DNA of 64,000 nucleotides from Primula veris (GCA_963682055.1 OY821745.1:22193342-22257341), one strand, 5' to 3'. Positions 33,091-45,100 are shown, counted from the stretch's first letter. Notes: generated by a model from the sequence alone, not told the origin. Numbers and translations: made by a program.

Positions 33091-34266
33091 TTGACAGTAC
33101 TCATGTGTGTACATTTTCATTTTCAGACATGGGGCAGGGCCACTTTTCACATACTGCTAAGAGCTCCTGACTCAAAAATATATCATTTTTCAAGTGTTTT
33201 ATTTTCGTCCCAGATAATGATTTGTTGCTTGTTCTTGAGTGGTGCAGTATCTTTGTTACTCTGAGCTTTTTTCAAATGTTTTGTGGTAGGATAGAAATAA
33301 AAAAAAAATGTTTTTTCCTATCATGTAGTTAAAAAGTCGGTCAAAGTCAACAGATATATAGAGTGGACTATGTGATTTTTTGGTTGTAGAAGTCGCTTAA
33401 AATTACCATTTGCCAAGTACAATATCTGAAAATCTAGTGGCGATAAGTTCGTACACGTCAAGAGATATAAATCTCCACATTGTCTATTCATCGTATAATA
33501 TACAAATAGAATGGGCTAGAAAGGTTTTGGCTCATTTCTCTTGAATGCGTCCTCTATGATAGGGTGTTAAAGAAGGCTAGATATTGGCGAGTGTTAATTT
33601 TCTATGTGAAAACGATATAAGAGAAGATGACAACACCCTGTCTGTTTAAACATTTGCAAGTGACAAGATAAAGATAGATATATTTTTTCATTTACAGTCC
33701 TAACTAGATGAATTTGGAGAGCACTTAGATTTGGGACGATTATGCCATGTTGACAGCTATTAAACTCCTGACCACACACAACAACTCATGAAATAGATTT
33801 GCTACATTTTATTTTTAACCCAGCCACGTTGGTTTGATGGCATAGAGTGTGTGATCAGGAGTTTACTAGTTGTCATAGAGTGGCACTTCATAGAAATCTT
33901 TACGTCTTAACTCCAAGACTTTGAAGTTTTGCAGAATCCTTGTGACCTTGCCCTACTATATAACGTGGAACAGAAGTCTTTTCCATTTTAAGGTGGATCC
34001 TATCTAATAGATTTTGGAATAAATTTATGTGCCTTTTTTTTTTACCTTGCCATGCTTCTTCAAGAGAAGTTCTTACTTGCTTTCTCTTTTACATACATGT
34101 TTTCCGTTCCCAAATAATTTACAATACTTCATTCACCAACCTCGTTGCGCTATTTATAGTAACACCATGTTATAAAAGTCCCTCCCTGTTTTTCTTTTAC
34201 ACTTTGCGTAAAATCTCTTGAATTCACCTGTTTTTTTCTTTATTGGAATTAAAATATTAAGGGGAA
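33091..34266 (+). other. Rest of the proposed 5'UTR intron
   Basis: It contains no supportable ORF or repeat. It ends in a pyrimidine-rich stretch and AG at 34260-34261, five bases before the ATG of the A20/AN1 gene. Confidence 0.4.
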
Positions 34267-35462
34267 ATGGAGCAAAATGAAACTGGATTCCAAGCTCCAG
34301 CAGATGCCCCGACCCTTTGTGCGAACAACTGTGGCTTCTTTGGAAGTGCAACCACAATGAACCTCTGCTCAAAGTGCTACAAAAACGTAATTTTGAACGA
34401 AGAACAAGCCAAACTCGCTCAAACATCTATCGAGTCCATAGTAAATGGTGCCTCGAGCTCAAACAGGAAGAACCCAGCAGCTGCCATTGCTGTCCACGAG
34501 GAAATTCAGAGGCTCAAAGCGGAAGGTCTGTTTTTTATTATTCAACTTCACTTAGGGCTTTGTTTGGTTGCATCTTTTAAGCCAATAAGCTGGTATTTTT
34601 TAAGGTTCGGGAAAACAAAAACTGAGTTTATCCTGCCAAGGGCTCTAGTTATATTTTGTCAGAAAAATAGAAAACCCATGAATACCCAGTTTTGAAGATG
34701 ATCAAGATAGTTTGGTCTTGGCTTTTAAGGATAAAAAAAAAGTTTAAACATTGCAATTGGCCGAGGCCCTGGGCCTTGTTTGGTTTCATCTTACAAGTAT
34801 CAAAGTATCTGAGTATGTTAGTCGATAAGAAAAAATAATTTTATGTAACATATTTGTACGTTTGGTAAAGATAAAAAGCATTTTTCGTGAAAAGTAGTTG
34901 ATAGTATCAAAAAAATATCAAAATAATTACTTTTGACAAGTATACTCTCAAGAACGTAATAGTATACTTTAATTGTTGATAACAAACAACTTATGTTAAA
35001 GAGCAGGAAAACAAACCCTTAGTCTGGGGGAGTACGAAATATAGCTTCAATGGAAATAAATGAATTTAACTTGCTAATACTGATATGTGTGATTAAAACC
35101 CCGTAAAGCATGGTGATAGTCTAATGTTTAAGAAGCATGTGCTTATATTCTCGTGGAAGAAGCTCATGTCTGTCAATTTTTTTAATACATGATCAGATTC
35201 AGAGTCTGTTCCAGTGCAAGTCTCTGCCCCAACCGTAATAAACCAGGAGAATGAAAATGTCCAAAAAGGCCCTAAACGATGCGGTGCCTGCAATAAACGT
35301 GTGGGTTTGACCGGATTCGAATGCAGGTGTAAAAGCGTCTTTTGTACGACACACCGTTATTCTGATAAGCACGATTGCCAGTTTGACTACCGTGCAGCTG
35401 GACGTGATGAAATCGCAAAAGCTAATCCAATTGTCAAGGCCAAAAAGCTCGAGAAAATCTAA
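34267..35462 (+). CDS. A20/AN1 zinc-finger stress-associated protein (174 aa, 2 coding exons)
   Basis: Exon 1 is 34267-34525 and exon 2 is 35197-35462, with intron GT at 34526 and AG at 35195-35196. Joining in phase 1 gives 174 residues, the usual SAP size. The A20 finger uses C18, C22, C34 and C37 ([21 protein letters not shown]). The AN1 finger spans C115-C147 ([13 protein letters not shown] onward, with H139, H145 and C147). A20/AN1 proteins bind ubiquitin through A20 and act in plant abiotic-stress responses, possibly as ubiquitin ligases. The spacer is Ser/Ala rich with a short helix. The C-terminus [15 protein letters not shown] is the family signature. Many SAP genes have no intron in the coding part; here one separates the two fingers. 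A leader exon is proposed near 28276. Confidence 0.93.
34773..35021. mobile_element. Possible Tourist-like MITE in the A20/AN1 coding intron
   Basis: The left GGGCCTTGTTTGGTTTC is opposed by GAAAACAAACCCTTAG at the right, giving imperfect inverted ends. No 3-bp target duplication is certain. Confidence 0.4.
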
Positions 35463-38225
35463 ACCATTGATGGTTTCCATTGCGGAGTTTGGATTTTTGC
35501 TTTCAGCTGTGATGAATTTTATTTAATTCGCCTGTTGGCTGTGTTGGTTTGATGCTATTCTATTTAGTTTTATTTATCCTATCTGTGTTAGTCTATGTAT
35601 TTATGTAGTGTTGCAGGTTTTGATATTCTGTTTTAACATTCTTGTGATACAATAATGAAGTTTGTGCTTGATTTTGTCTTTCTTCCATGTCAATCGATAA
35701 TGAAGATCGTATTTATATTTATTATAATGTACAAGCTACTATTTTGATTCTTTGCTCAAGTGCATATACGCTCACGGATTGATCTACTAATTTACTCTTG
35801 CACCTATTTCATCTTTCGGGTAGCATGACAGCCACATGTTATGATTGAACTTGACGATCTGAACTTTGGTTTTAGGTGCATCTTGATAGATAGTTGAGCT
35901 TATTCTACAGAGTTATGTACCTGTCTTGTAACGAAATTGAATTAGCTTGTTATGATAATCATTTATAATGTTAATCTGTCCACTTTTAAACTTTTAGTTT
36001 AATCTCTGTGGCAATTTCTCGATTTTCATTATGTATTGGTGAACCTTTTTAACCTTAACCTGCGTCCGCAGAAACTTAAGTAGATTTTGCTCGTTGGTTA
36101 TATTTATACTCCTTGTGAATGTATCTTTTACTTCGGCTTTCTGTTTGACATGTACTATTTGTTCTATGTATTTGCTGGATAATGAGAGAATTTTGTATTT
36201 GTTCTATTGCTTCACCACATTTGGATTGAGAGTTGTGGCAGATTTGTTTTCAGTAATATATTCCTTTACAGATGCCTTCGATGCAGGCATAGGATTGATC
36301 AAATCTGATTCCAAAAGGCCTCTTAGATGTTGTGTTGTTCAGAATTATGGTATCAGCCGCTTATATTTGTGTAAGCATGCGTATACTCCAAAGAGATTGT
36401 TAGAAGTTAGAACTTAGAACACATGCTTTTTTTCTCAAAATTATGTTTGTAGAGAATGTGTCAAGTAAAGTTTATGCGAGCAGGTAGGTAGATCCAAAAT
36501 AGGGGTGTATAACGAATCGGCTAATAGAACTCATGTTCGTTTGTTAAATTGAAATGGTTGTATATTAGTTCGCTTTCTGGAATAATTGTCTATACTACAT
36601 TTACTTATATATTCTGCTTCGCTCTAAATTAGATATTATATATGAGTTTCTCATAAAAATAACTATTGAAATATGTAGAAAATGTTTAATCCTAATTTAT
36701 GATTTTTTTTTCCTGATATCATCGATACATATTCCGGGCTACAAAGTCAATGGGGTAATATATAGTAGGGGGTAAAAAAAAAAGACGTTGAAGATGTGGA
36801 CTCGATATGAATCATATGATATCCTTAATTTGTTAAATATGTATGAGTTTCCGTGTTTGTTTTGTTCATATTTTTGAGATCTCATGTGTTTTTGTCGTCA
36901 CAATAATGAAGTGATTATTGGGGATTTGGGGTATAGATAACGATTAATCTGCTGACGAAACAAATCTTATTTATGGGGGAAACCCAAATATGATGTCTCG
37001 TCTGTTACCCAAATTGAACCCTTCTAAAATGAATTATCCGCAATGCTTTCTTTTTTGTAGTTTTCTGAAGAAACTTATCACCGTTACCAAGTGGCATGAC
37101 TAAAAGAACGTTGTAGTAATAGTCTAACCTTATCCTTTTGGAGTCTCAGCCTGTTGTATACAGCGTTTTACAACTTTTAGATACAAAATTATTCATGGAT
37201 TGTTTACAAATGTTCTCATATTGCGATAGTGCTCGTATTTTGTTTTCATGTTTCGAGTACTTTCGTGATATTGCACTATTGATATCGTCGCCATAGTATA
37301 ACAAACTCCGTACTACTACATAGTAGTTGGTCTTGTTCATTTTTTATAGTCGATATTGGTATTAGAAGGAAACATTTTATTGATCAGTGAATCATCATTT
37401 TAAAGACTTTTCTTCGCTCATTTTGCATAACGCCTCAATAAACGAAAATGAATTGTTTATTGACCAGCAAACTAAAAATAAACGAGTTAGCTAGCGTGAG
37501 TTCAAATTGTCATGTTCATCCTTAATATTAGAAATGTCAATTCCTTTCATCTTGTTTCATGTCAAAAAATCTGCAATTGTTCGGTTTAGCTTTAGAATTT
37601 TAACTCTTCAATATGAAGCGATCGAGATTCCATGCAATGTGTACGTAGTACCATGAATTACGTTTGCTTAACAACTTTTGATCAAATATGTGCTAGATGT
37701 CAAACAGCAACTCACATAAATTCGACATATATTATATATACTACTTTTTCCATTGCAATTTATAATTGTGTATTACAGAAAATCACTCAATATAAGTAGA
37801 TTATCCTACTTTTACACGTAATTTCTAAATATGTCCATTAAATTTTTACCACAATTTTCGGGAAATTTATTGCGACAAATTAAGAATATGTAAAATTAGC
37901 AAACAAACTGTTTCTATTTTTGAGAACTTGCATGGCCTCGTCCCGAACCAAGAAGTTATATATTCTGGACTTATAAAGTGAGCAGTCTCTTTTCAAAAAA
38001 AAAAAAAGTGAGCAGTCCAAAATGGAAACGTAAAATGGTAATTAAACGTACACTACGTAAAATAAGTTTAATTAAGCCAAAATGGAATTAAAGAAGATGA
38101 AAAATGTTGGACGCGGTGACTAGTTAGGAGAACCTGCAGAAAGAAAAAACCAAATATAGAAATGAAACGTGTAATACGTGGCTTCCACAAGAAAAAAAGA
38201 TAGCGAGTCATATATATCTCATTAA
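35463..38225. other. 3'UTR then intergenic DNA
   Basis: About 200 bp after the stop is probably 3'UTR (AATAAT near 35648). The rest is AT-rich with no supportable ORF. A fragment with TAAACGA words (37430-37500) belongs to the same miniature class as 39780-40280. Confidence 0.4.
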
Positions 38226-38490
38226 TGGATCTACACGTCTAATATAATAAAAATATAAAAAATATATATATATATGATATAAATATATGAATAATACAAA
38301 AAAAAACATATTTTAAAATTTAAAAGAATATTTGGTTATTAAATAGTGATAAATAGTTTTATTAATTTTTACTTTTTATATTTTTATAGGAGTATGATAT
38401 TATTGTAATTAATATAAAAGTGTGAGTATTTTTGAAAAAAAATGGCTAAATCGGACAGTCTCATTTGACTTGTATTGGCTTATTATAATA
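38226..38490 (-). mobile_element. Decayed mini-Helitron of the 27.1-kb family, reverse orientation
   Basis: The reverse complement follows the 27102-27694 copies (AATAAG, GACTGTCCGATTTAGCC, ATTAATTACAATAATATCAT) but lost the terminal hairpin and CTAG. Confidence 0.6.
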
Positions 38491-38512
38491 TAATATTATT
38501 TTATTATAATAA

Positions 38513-38811
38513 GTCAACATTTTGCTAATTTTTTTCCGGAAATACCTCAACTCTTTTTTATTAATTAACCATTTACATTTATTCAATTCAAAATATACAA
38601 AACACACAAAAATTATTATCTTTTGAAAAAAATTATAATAATATACCAAACAAAATCGTTTTACTGCATTTTGTATAATAAGAACATTATATTACTCATA
38701 ATTTCTAATTTAATATATTCATTCAGTCAATATACTTTTAAAAAATTTATTTATCTGGATCATATGTATAGCATGCGTCGCACATACACGCAACGCGTGG
38801 ATAACGATTAG
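38513..38811 (+). mobile_element. Mini-Helitron-like end with hairpin, half of an inverted pair
   Basis: Hairpin CACGC-AAC-GCGTG (38787-38799) is followed by eight bases and TTAG (38808-38811), then T: a Helitron 3' end with CTAG mutated to TTAG. The body is repeated in reverse at 38838-39130. Confidence 0.55.
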
Positions 38812-38837
<26 letters not shown>

Positions 38838-38844
<7 letters not shown>

Positions 38845-39250
38845 CGGTTAATAACTTTTTAAAAATTATATTAATTGAATGAATAAATTAAATTAAAAAT
38901 TATGAGTAATATAATGTTTTTGTTATATAAAATACACGTAAAACGATTTTGTTTGGTATATGATTTTTGTGTGTTTTTTATATTTTGAATTAAATAAATA
39001 TAAATGAGTAATTAGTAAAAAAAATGAGTATTTTTTAAAAAAAAAAGACTAAAATTTGTGTGTTTTTTATATTTTGAATTAAATAAATATAAATGAGTAA
39101 TTACTGAAAAAGAGTGAGAGCATTTTTTATATAGGATTATAATTGTTTTGAAAATATCATGATTTTTATGAAATTTTTATATTTTAAATTGAATAAATAT
39201 AAATAAATAATTAATAAAAAAAATATGAGCATTTTTAAAAAAAAATTACT
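38838..39250 (-). repeat. Inverted copy of 38515-38795 plus partial duplications
   Basis: TTTAAAAATTATATTAATTG and GTAAAACGATTTTGTTTGGT mirror the left copy. A further direct repeat (TTTTATATTTTGAATTAAAT at about 38970 and 39070) extends it. A (TA)n tract separates the two halves. Confidence 0.6.
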
Positions 39251-39343
39251 AAAATTTAGCATGCACAATTTTTATTGAGTTGGGTCCTATATACAGTATG
39301 ATATGATATACTAATAATAATATAATATATTACATAAATATAC

Positions 39344-39376
<33 letters not shown>

Positions 39377-39456
39377 AGAGGTCAGGTTGGGCGGCTCAGT
39401 ATGAAAGCTGGAGGTGACAATATGCTCTTATCAACTTTCATTTTTGTGGGGTCAAA

Positions 39457-39465
<9 letters not shown>

Positions 39466-39507
<42 letters not shown>
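39466..39507. repeat. (TA)n microsatellite
   Basis: About 20 TA units. Confidence 0.9.
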
Positions 39508-39511
<4 letters not shown>

Positions 39512-41178
39512 CCCAATAATCTCTCCTATCAAATTTCCCATTTGCCCCCTCCAGATTCCATTTCGAATCTTTTTATTTTCTTTTGTTTTTTTAACTCCCA
39601 GCTAGAAATGGAATCAATTTTTTTATTATTAAGGAAAGCCACGTGTCTTAATTAATAAAAATATTTTAAGAAAATTTCCATTCAAAATTTGACATTTATT
39701 TTTTGTTGCCTGTATTTGGGGGGAGGTTGGCTATGACAGTACCCTTTGTCACAAAATAACTTATTGAGCTGCTAATAAAACCGAACTGTTTATAAACATG
39801 TTTGTTTTCGACTAGTTAAATACTTAGCCCGTGTTTATTTATTTACTAACGAAACGAACCTGAATACGATAATACGGCTCGTAAATATGTTCATCTCGTT
39901 TGAAAACTCGTTTAATTATTTTTAATATATTTTTTATATATATATTTATGTTTATATATGTAAACTTTATCTAATATAATGTTAATGATCAATAAATACT
40001 TTTCAATTTAAGTAATAAATTTATTTTTTAAATTTAATCTAATTAAAACTAAAATCACAATGACTAAATTTATTATTGATTATCTTAACAATTATTTTAG
40101 CTAATTAAAAAAGATTTTTTATGATATTAAATTTGTTAAAAAACATGTTGAGAAAAGACACGTGAACATGCTCGTGAACAGTTCATCTGTAAACGAGCCG
40201 GGTTTGAATAAGATTTTAGGGCTCGTTTAATAAACGAGCTAAGTTTGAGCACAACAAACATCATCTCGGCTCATTTACAACTCAACATACACAATTGAGA
40301 ATTACAATATTTTTAGTACGTCTGGAAAGAAAATGAAAAAAATAAAGATAAGGTTTGGGGAGTAGCCAGAGAAGGTTAAATTGAAATGATAAACATTTTT
40401 TCCATATAAGTGACACAAAATATGAAGTCAATATCATTTAACGGCCACATATGTAACAAATAACACCATCAAAATATGTATATTAAATTCGGCGCTAACA
40501 TAAATGAATTTTGGTTCTGTCAGTAATTATACCCATCATCCTGTTAGGCTGATGATATATAAACTATTTCCATAATCCTTACAACAGAGTCGAAACGTAA
40601 ATATAATAAATGTTTTAAAACTTAATAAATGTTTGATGTAAATCTGTTTTGATCACTGACGCATAACATTAATGATGTGGTTAATGTGATTATAAATACG
40701 AGAGTATTATATGTATCATTACCCATCTTATTAAGTTTGGTAGGCTTGTGCATGGACCTGATGAACTAAAAATCAATTTCTTTGTTTGTTTATTTATTTA
40801 TGAAAAGGTTAAATAAAGTTTTTTTTTCTCATGTTATCCTAATTTGAAGATAAGAATCTACCTAACATTGCAATCCATAAGAACTTGCTAGCGTCAACTT
40901 TGTTACACGCATTAATGCAACTCGGTGGCTAATATCAATTTGGTTAATCACAGGTAATACGCGCCATTTTGTAATCTAGAAGCACCTCACCAAAACAAAA
41001 CAAAACAAACACGGTTAAAGTACCACTCTTTAAGTTGAATTACATCTAGGCTACTTCAATTTTTAATGGATTCTCGGTTCTTAATGGCCACTAAGTTGGA
41101 ACTATATATTTCCACTCACCATGACAAAAACTCTTAGAAAATACTAAAACCAAAATAGGTATAGCGGAAAGCTAACTT
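39508..41178. other. Repeat-rich intergenic DNA
   Basis: Between 39780 and 40280 the words GTTCGTTT, CGAACTG, GTGAACATGCTCGTGAAC and TAAACGAGC occur in both orientations, as in a decayed hAT-type miniature family of plants. No gene is seen up to 41170. Confidence 0.4.
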
Positions 41179-41727
41179 GTGACTATCAGGATCCACGACA
41201 TGCTCATCAGACTTAAGGACCGTCTTGACTCGTTTGATAAGCATGCGGTCCATTGTAGCAACTTTTCGCTTTTTAAATACCATCACGATTTGGTTAGAGA
41301 CGTCTTGTATGATATCATTTGGAGAGTCGGGATTGCAGTTAGAAATGAGTCACCTGTTAACTTTCTTACAGGTCCATCAGATGAGAGATCTACTTTTAAG
41401 CCAGCAGACGTTCTTGTTTATAGTTGGAGCGGCAAAAAATATACGTTTGTCGACCTTACTACCGTTTCACCCTTGATGAGATTTAGTACTTGAGAATTCA
41501 CTTTGGGTCACGCATCTACTATTGTAACGGAATGGAAGGTAGATAAGCATGAAAAAATCTACCACGAGAACCAGCATAGTTTCATACCGTTCGCGTTTGA
41601 TACATTTGAGTTTTTAGCTACTGAGTCTGTTGAGATTTTTAGAAGAGTGCAGAAAGTTATGAACATGAATGTGTTGACTGCGGGTTCGGCTGAGTATGTG
41701 TTCCGAATGTTAGGATTTGCTATATAA
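41179..41727 (+). pseudogene. Remnant of a retroelement-associated plant protein C-terminus
   Basis: A single frame, broken by TGA at 41491-41493, keeps DKHAVHCSNF, YHHDLVRDVLYDI, FKPADVLVYSW, FVDLTTVSP and, after the stop, LGHASTIVTEW and EYVFRMLGFAI. I recognise this as the C-terminal pattern of a plant family found beside reverse transcriptases (zinc-binding H-x-x-HC, then a PAD...VD pair resembling a restriction-like endonuclease). This is recall, not alignment. The first codon is GTG in mid-domain, so the N-terminus is missing. The stop looks like a CGA to TGA change. No RT motifs remain upstream. Confidence 0.55.
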
Positions 41728-41984
41728 ATAGGACTAACGGCGCAACTTATTGCCCGCTTATATCAAACTCATGTGTAATAACATCATATTTATAAAATGT
41801 AAACTTCTTAATTTTTTATTTATATGCATTTTTTAATGTATTATGTTGAAATTAATGATTTTGCATCCTTTTTTTATAAATAGGTATCTCGCTTACTCTG
41901 TCTAAATCAAGGGGTTTGCTAGGCTCGATCGGATCAACACTTAGAAAGTATACGAATTCTTAAGTAACCCAAATGTGAATATAA

Positions 41985-42102
41985 AAAAATATAACATTGG
42001 CAATTAATTATATAGTTAAGTAAACAAAATTGACACTATACGAAAAATATAACATTGGCAATTAATTATATAGTTTAAGTAAACAAAATTGACACTATAC
42101 GA
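41985..42102 (+). repeat. Two tandem copies of a 58-60 bp unit
   Basis: AAAAATATAACATTGGCAAT through GACACTATACG is repeated with a one-base insertion (TAGTTAAG against TAGTTTAAG), so the duplication is recent. Confidence 0.92.
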
Positions 42103-42492
42103 ATAATATGTAAAAATGATACTCCCGCTTGCTTTTTTTGTCACTAATATAATATATAAAAAATAAAAATTAGTTTTACCTTTTCCATAGTTTAGGAGCT
42201 AGATAGAGTTTGAAGTATGAAGGCTACTTCTCAATACGAGCTTTTCATGACATATATTATTATTTTCAATAGGTATAAACTGGACAAACAATCTTTCAAA
42301 AAACAAAGAAATCCAGATATACCACTGATAAATGTCATTTAAATTTGAACGATCACAAAAAAACTGAAAATGCGGAATCAATAACTTTTAATTTGTTTAT
42401 AAATGATCGAACATGAGTCGGGCTATAAGAAATATGAACATGAGTTCTTTTGGTAACCATCTCAGTTCATTAGGCAGTGGTGAAAAATCTAT

Positions 42493-42613
42493 AGGACCGA
42501 AAGTGTAAGAAGTCGACATATACAAGAACCATTAACACAATCAATCTAAACATAGGACCAAAAGTGTAACAAGTCAAAATACAAAAGAACCATCAACACA
42601 ATCAACCTAAACT
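42493..42613 (+). repeat. Two tandem copies of a 60-61 bp unit upstream of the AN1 gene
   Basis: AGGACCGAAAGTGTAAGAAG... and AGGACCAAAAGTGTAACAAG... agree along their length with about ten differences. They end 300 bp before the AN1 gene's ATG. Confidence 0.9.
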
Positions 42614-42626
42614 TAGGAAGAAAGGT

Positions 42627-42640
42627 GGGGGGGGGGGGGG
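42627..42640 (+). repeat. G14 homopolymer in the AN1 gene promoter
   Basis: Fourteen consecutive G lie 277 bp before the ATG. Confidence 0.95.
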
Positions 42641-42819
42641 ACTTTCCATTTTCATCAAAATCATAAAAATTAAAAAATGGATATATTTTTTTATTTAAAA
42701 ATGTCAGCTACGCGTCTATATGAAGTCCGTTCAATATTGTAATGAATCCCTTTTACCGACCTCTCTTTTTCTCTCTTCCTTGTTAAATAAAATCTCCCAT
42801 TTTCTTCCTTTATCATCCT

Positions 42820-42916
42820 TTCATCTTTAACCCCAACCAAACCTCTTCATTTCTCATTTTTCTCTCTCTCTCTACATACATACCTATATAAACATCTATA
42901 TTTATAAATATATTTC
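42820..42916 (+). promoter_or_regulatory. CT-rich leader of the AN1 gene
   Basis: TTCTCATTTTTCTCTCTCTC followed by ACATACATACC precedes the ATG by about 60 bp, a typical plant 5'UTR texture. A TATA element is not uniquely identifiable. Confidence 0.4.
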
Positions 42917-43339
42917 ATGGCCGCACAAAGGACCGAGAAAGAAGAGACCGAATTTAAGGTTGTCCCTGAAACTGTTTCAGGGACAAACTTAAACCAGGTT
43001 GTTGGGACAACCTTAAACCAAGTTGTCCCTTCTCCTCCTCGTAGATTCACCTCGAGATCTGCTTTGTCGTCAATTTTAACACCTCTAGTAAAAGCCTCTC
43101 CGGAGAGAGATGTCCCGGCAGAGGATCCGGTGACGGAGAAGAGGGAGGTGCGGCGGTGCTCCGGCTGCCGGAAAAAAGTGGGTTTGACCGGATTCAGGTG
43201 CAGATGTGGTGATCTTTTCTGCTCCGAACATAGATATTCTGATCGCCATGTTTGCAGCTACGACTACAAGGCGGCAGGACGAGAGGCGATCGCTAAGGAG
43301 AATCCTCTTGTTAAGGCTGCCAAGATTATTAGGCTTTGA
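42917..43339 (+). CDS. AN1-only zinc-finger protein (140 aa), SAP family
   Basis: A single exon of 140 residues. The AN1 finger spans residues 81-113 ([13 protein letters not shown], then [16 protein letters not shown]) with all eight ligands, followed by the SAP C-terminus [19 protein letters not shown]. There is no A20 finger. Instead residues 13-40 are low-complexity, with an internal duplication GTNLNQVV / GTTLNQVV, and residues 41-80 are basic/proline-rich. The AN1 part is very close to that of the gene at 34267, 7.5 kb upstream on the same strand. The lack of introns could reflect ancestral structure or loss. Loss of A20 would remove the usual ubiquitin-binding surface. Confidence 0.93.
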   Translation: MAAQRTEKEETEFKVVPETVSGTNLNQVVGTTLNQVVPSPPRRFTSRSALSSILTPLVKASPERDVPAEDPVTEKREVRRCSGCRKKVGLTGFRCRCGDLFCSEHRYSDRHVCSYDYKAAGREAIAKENPLVKAAKIIRL

Positions 43340-44987
43340 AGTTTTTTTCTTTTTTGGAAATTTGATTTTTTTTTTTTATTAGGAAATGATGGAAAAAAAC
43401 GATGGGATCGGAGAGATCGTGTTTGATACTTATTTATATTTGTAATTTTCTCTCAAAAATCGGCTTGTGTTCTTTATGATGATGATGAATTAAGAAAGAA
43501 ATGTTTTTATTATCTGTTTGTTTGAGAGTTGTTTTCATTTCTTGTTATGCTTTCTCAGTTTCTTGTGGTTTTGGAAAGAAATTATTAGCTGATACTAGAA
43601 TTGAAGTTTATTAGGGAAAGTTAAATTGTTGTCCCCTTATATTTTTTTCAACATTTAATAGTTCTGTACTTTTCAGAAGCAACAGTTTTGATACGTAAAA
43701 TGGTCGGAAAATAAGATAGTTGATCGATCCGTAATTTTTCTCAAATCAGGGAACCCGAAATCAGCAAAATTAGGAGATTGGATTATAAACAAGATCATTT
43801 GATGTGATTTTGCTCTTAAAACGTATTGGTGGTCATAACAAACCAATTATACAAGTCAAATATTACTTTGCAATAATTTGGGATGAAACCTAGTACTTCT
43901 TTCTGTTATTTTACCCCTAATTATGAAAAATTTGTAATATGATATTTTTCTTTAATTGAGGATTGGTATGAAGTTTGAATGGCACAGGGCTATAGATGGT
44001 CAAAATGAAAAGATAGGGGATTAATTGTCAATATTGGGTGTTTAGCTTATTTTATGGGAGAGGCCAATTTGACTTGGTTGCTTGGACAACAAATAAAGAG
44101 AAATGGGACCCAACCAATTTGGCCATTGGAGTTGTTCAAGTGGTGATGATAATATATACAACTATTATTCGTTTAAAGCTTAGTCTTAGAATATTATTTA
44201 TGAGAAAATAACAGCTAGCAATAGCTATGGTAACGGCGGGAGAAAAATGGCGTAGAGAATAGGGAATGATGTGCGAACTTGATACCAATTGTGTATTTAG
44301 GTAATGACTTGTGACACCCATGATTTTTTCCATACTTAATTTTTTTATGTGAATATTGGTACCCGTCATTAACCACTTATACCTTTATGACCGAGTATAT
44401 TGACATGTGTGCCGAATTGTTATCGATCCCTTCGGTTATGGTAAATGGTCGAAAACCTTTCAGCCTAGTAATTTTGTTAAGAGATTGAAATATCAGATGT
44501 GTATAGTTCGGATAAATGAAACAAAAAGGGTGAATTACTTGCTTTAGTCACTATGCAACCTTCATGAAACAGTCATTTGAAAACATTAAATTAATTTTAA
44601 TCATTATGCATCCAATTGAACCACTTCATCCAAGTGGTTTTTTAATACTACATTTTTGTTGATTGGTTTATTTGGCATCAACTACGAGTATGACTCTAAA
44701 CATGGAGGGACAATATCAAAATAAAGCTAGTCAGCATAAGAAACCTCGTTAAACTCCTCATTTTCCAGTTCTCCTGTTTAAATATTTTTATTATTTTATT
44801 TTTATTTTTTATTATTTTAAATCTTATTAAATATTATCAATGAATTTCAGATGTAGCTCATTTAACAATACTCGAACCATATATCTAAACTATTCATATC
44901 GGATTATATTCCATTAGGCTACTCCTAATTAATAGGTTACTCTGTTTAAATATGAAGAGCGTCACTATTCAATATTACTTCATCCAT
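43340..44987. other. 3'UTR then unassigned intergenic DNA
   Basis: About 200 bp of T-rich 3'UTR follows the AN1 gene. After that, no ORF, RNA or repeat boundary can be supported. Confidence 0.45.
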
Positions 44988-45100
44988 TTTAATATATTCT
45001 ATTTCTTCTCTTATTTTTATGGTTTGTGGATAAAAAATATAAAATTTAGAAATATTTAAATAAGAGATACCGGCTATATATAGTAAAGAAATATGGGGAG
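44988..45100. mobile_element. Short Stowaway-like MITE
   Basis: The ends CTTCATCCATTTTAA and AAATATGGGGAG are flanked by TA at 44986-44987 and 45101-45102. The inverted ends are imperfect, and 113 bp is short for the class. Confidence 0.4.
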
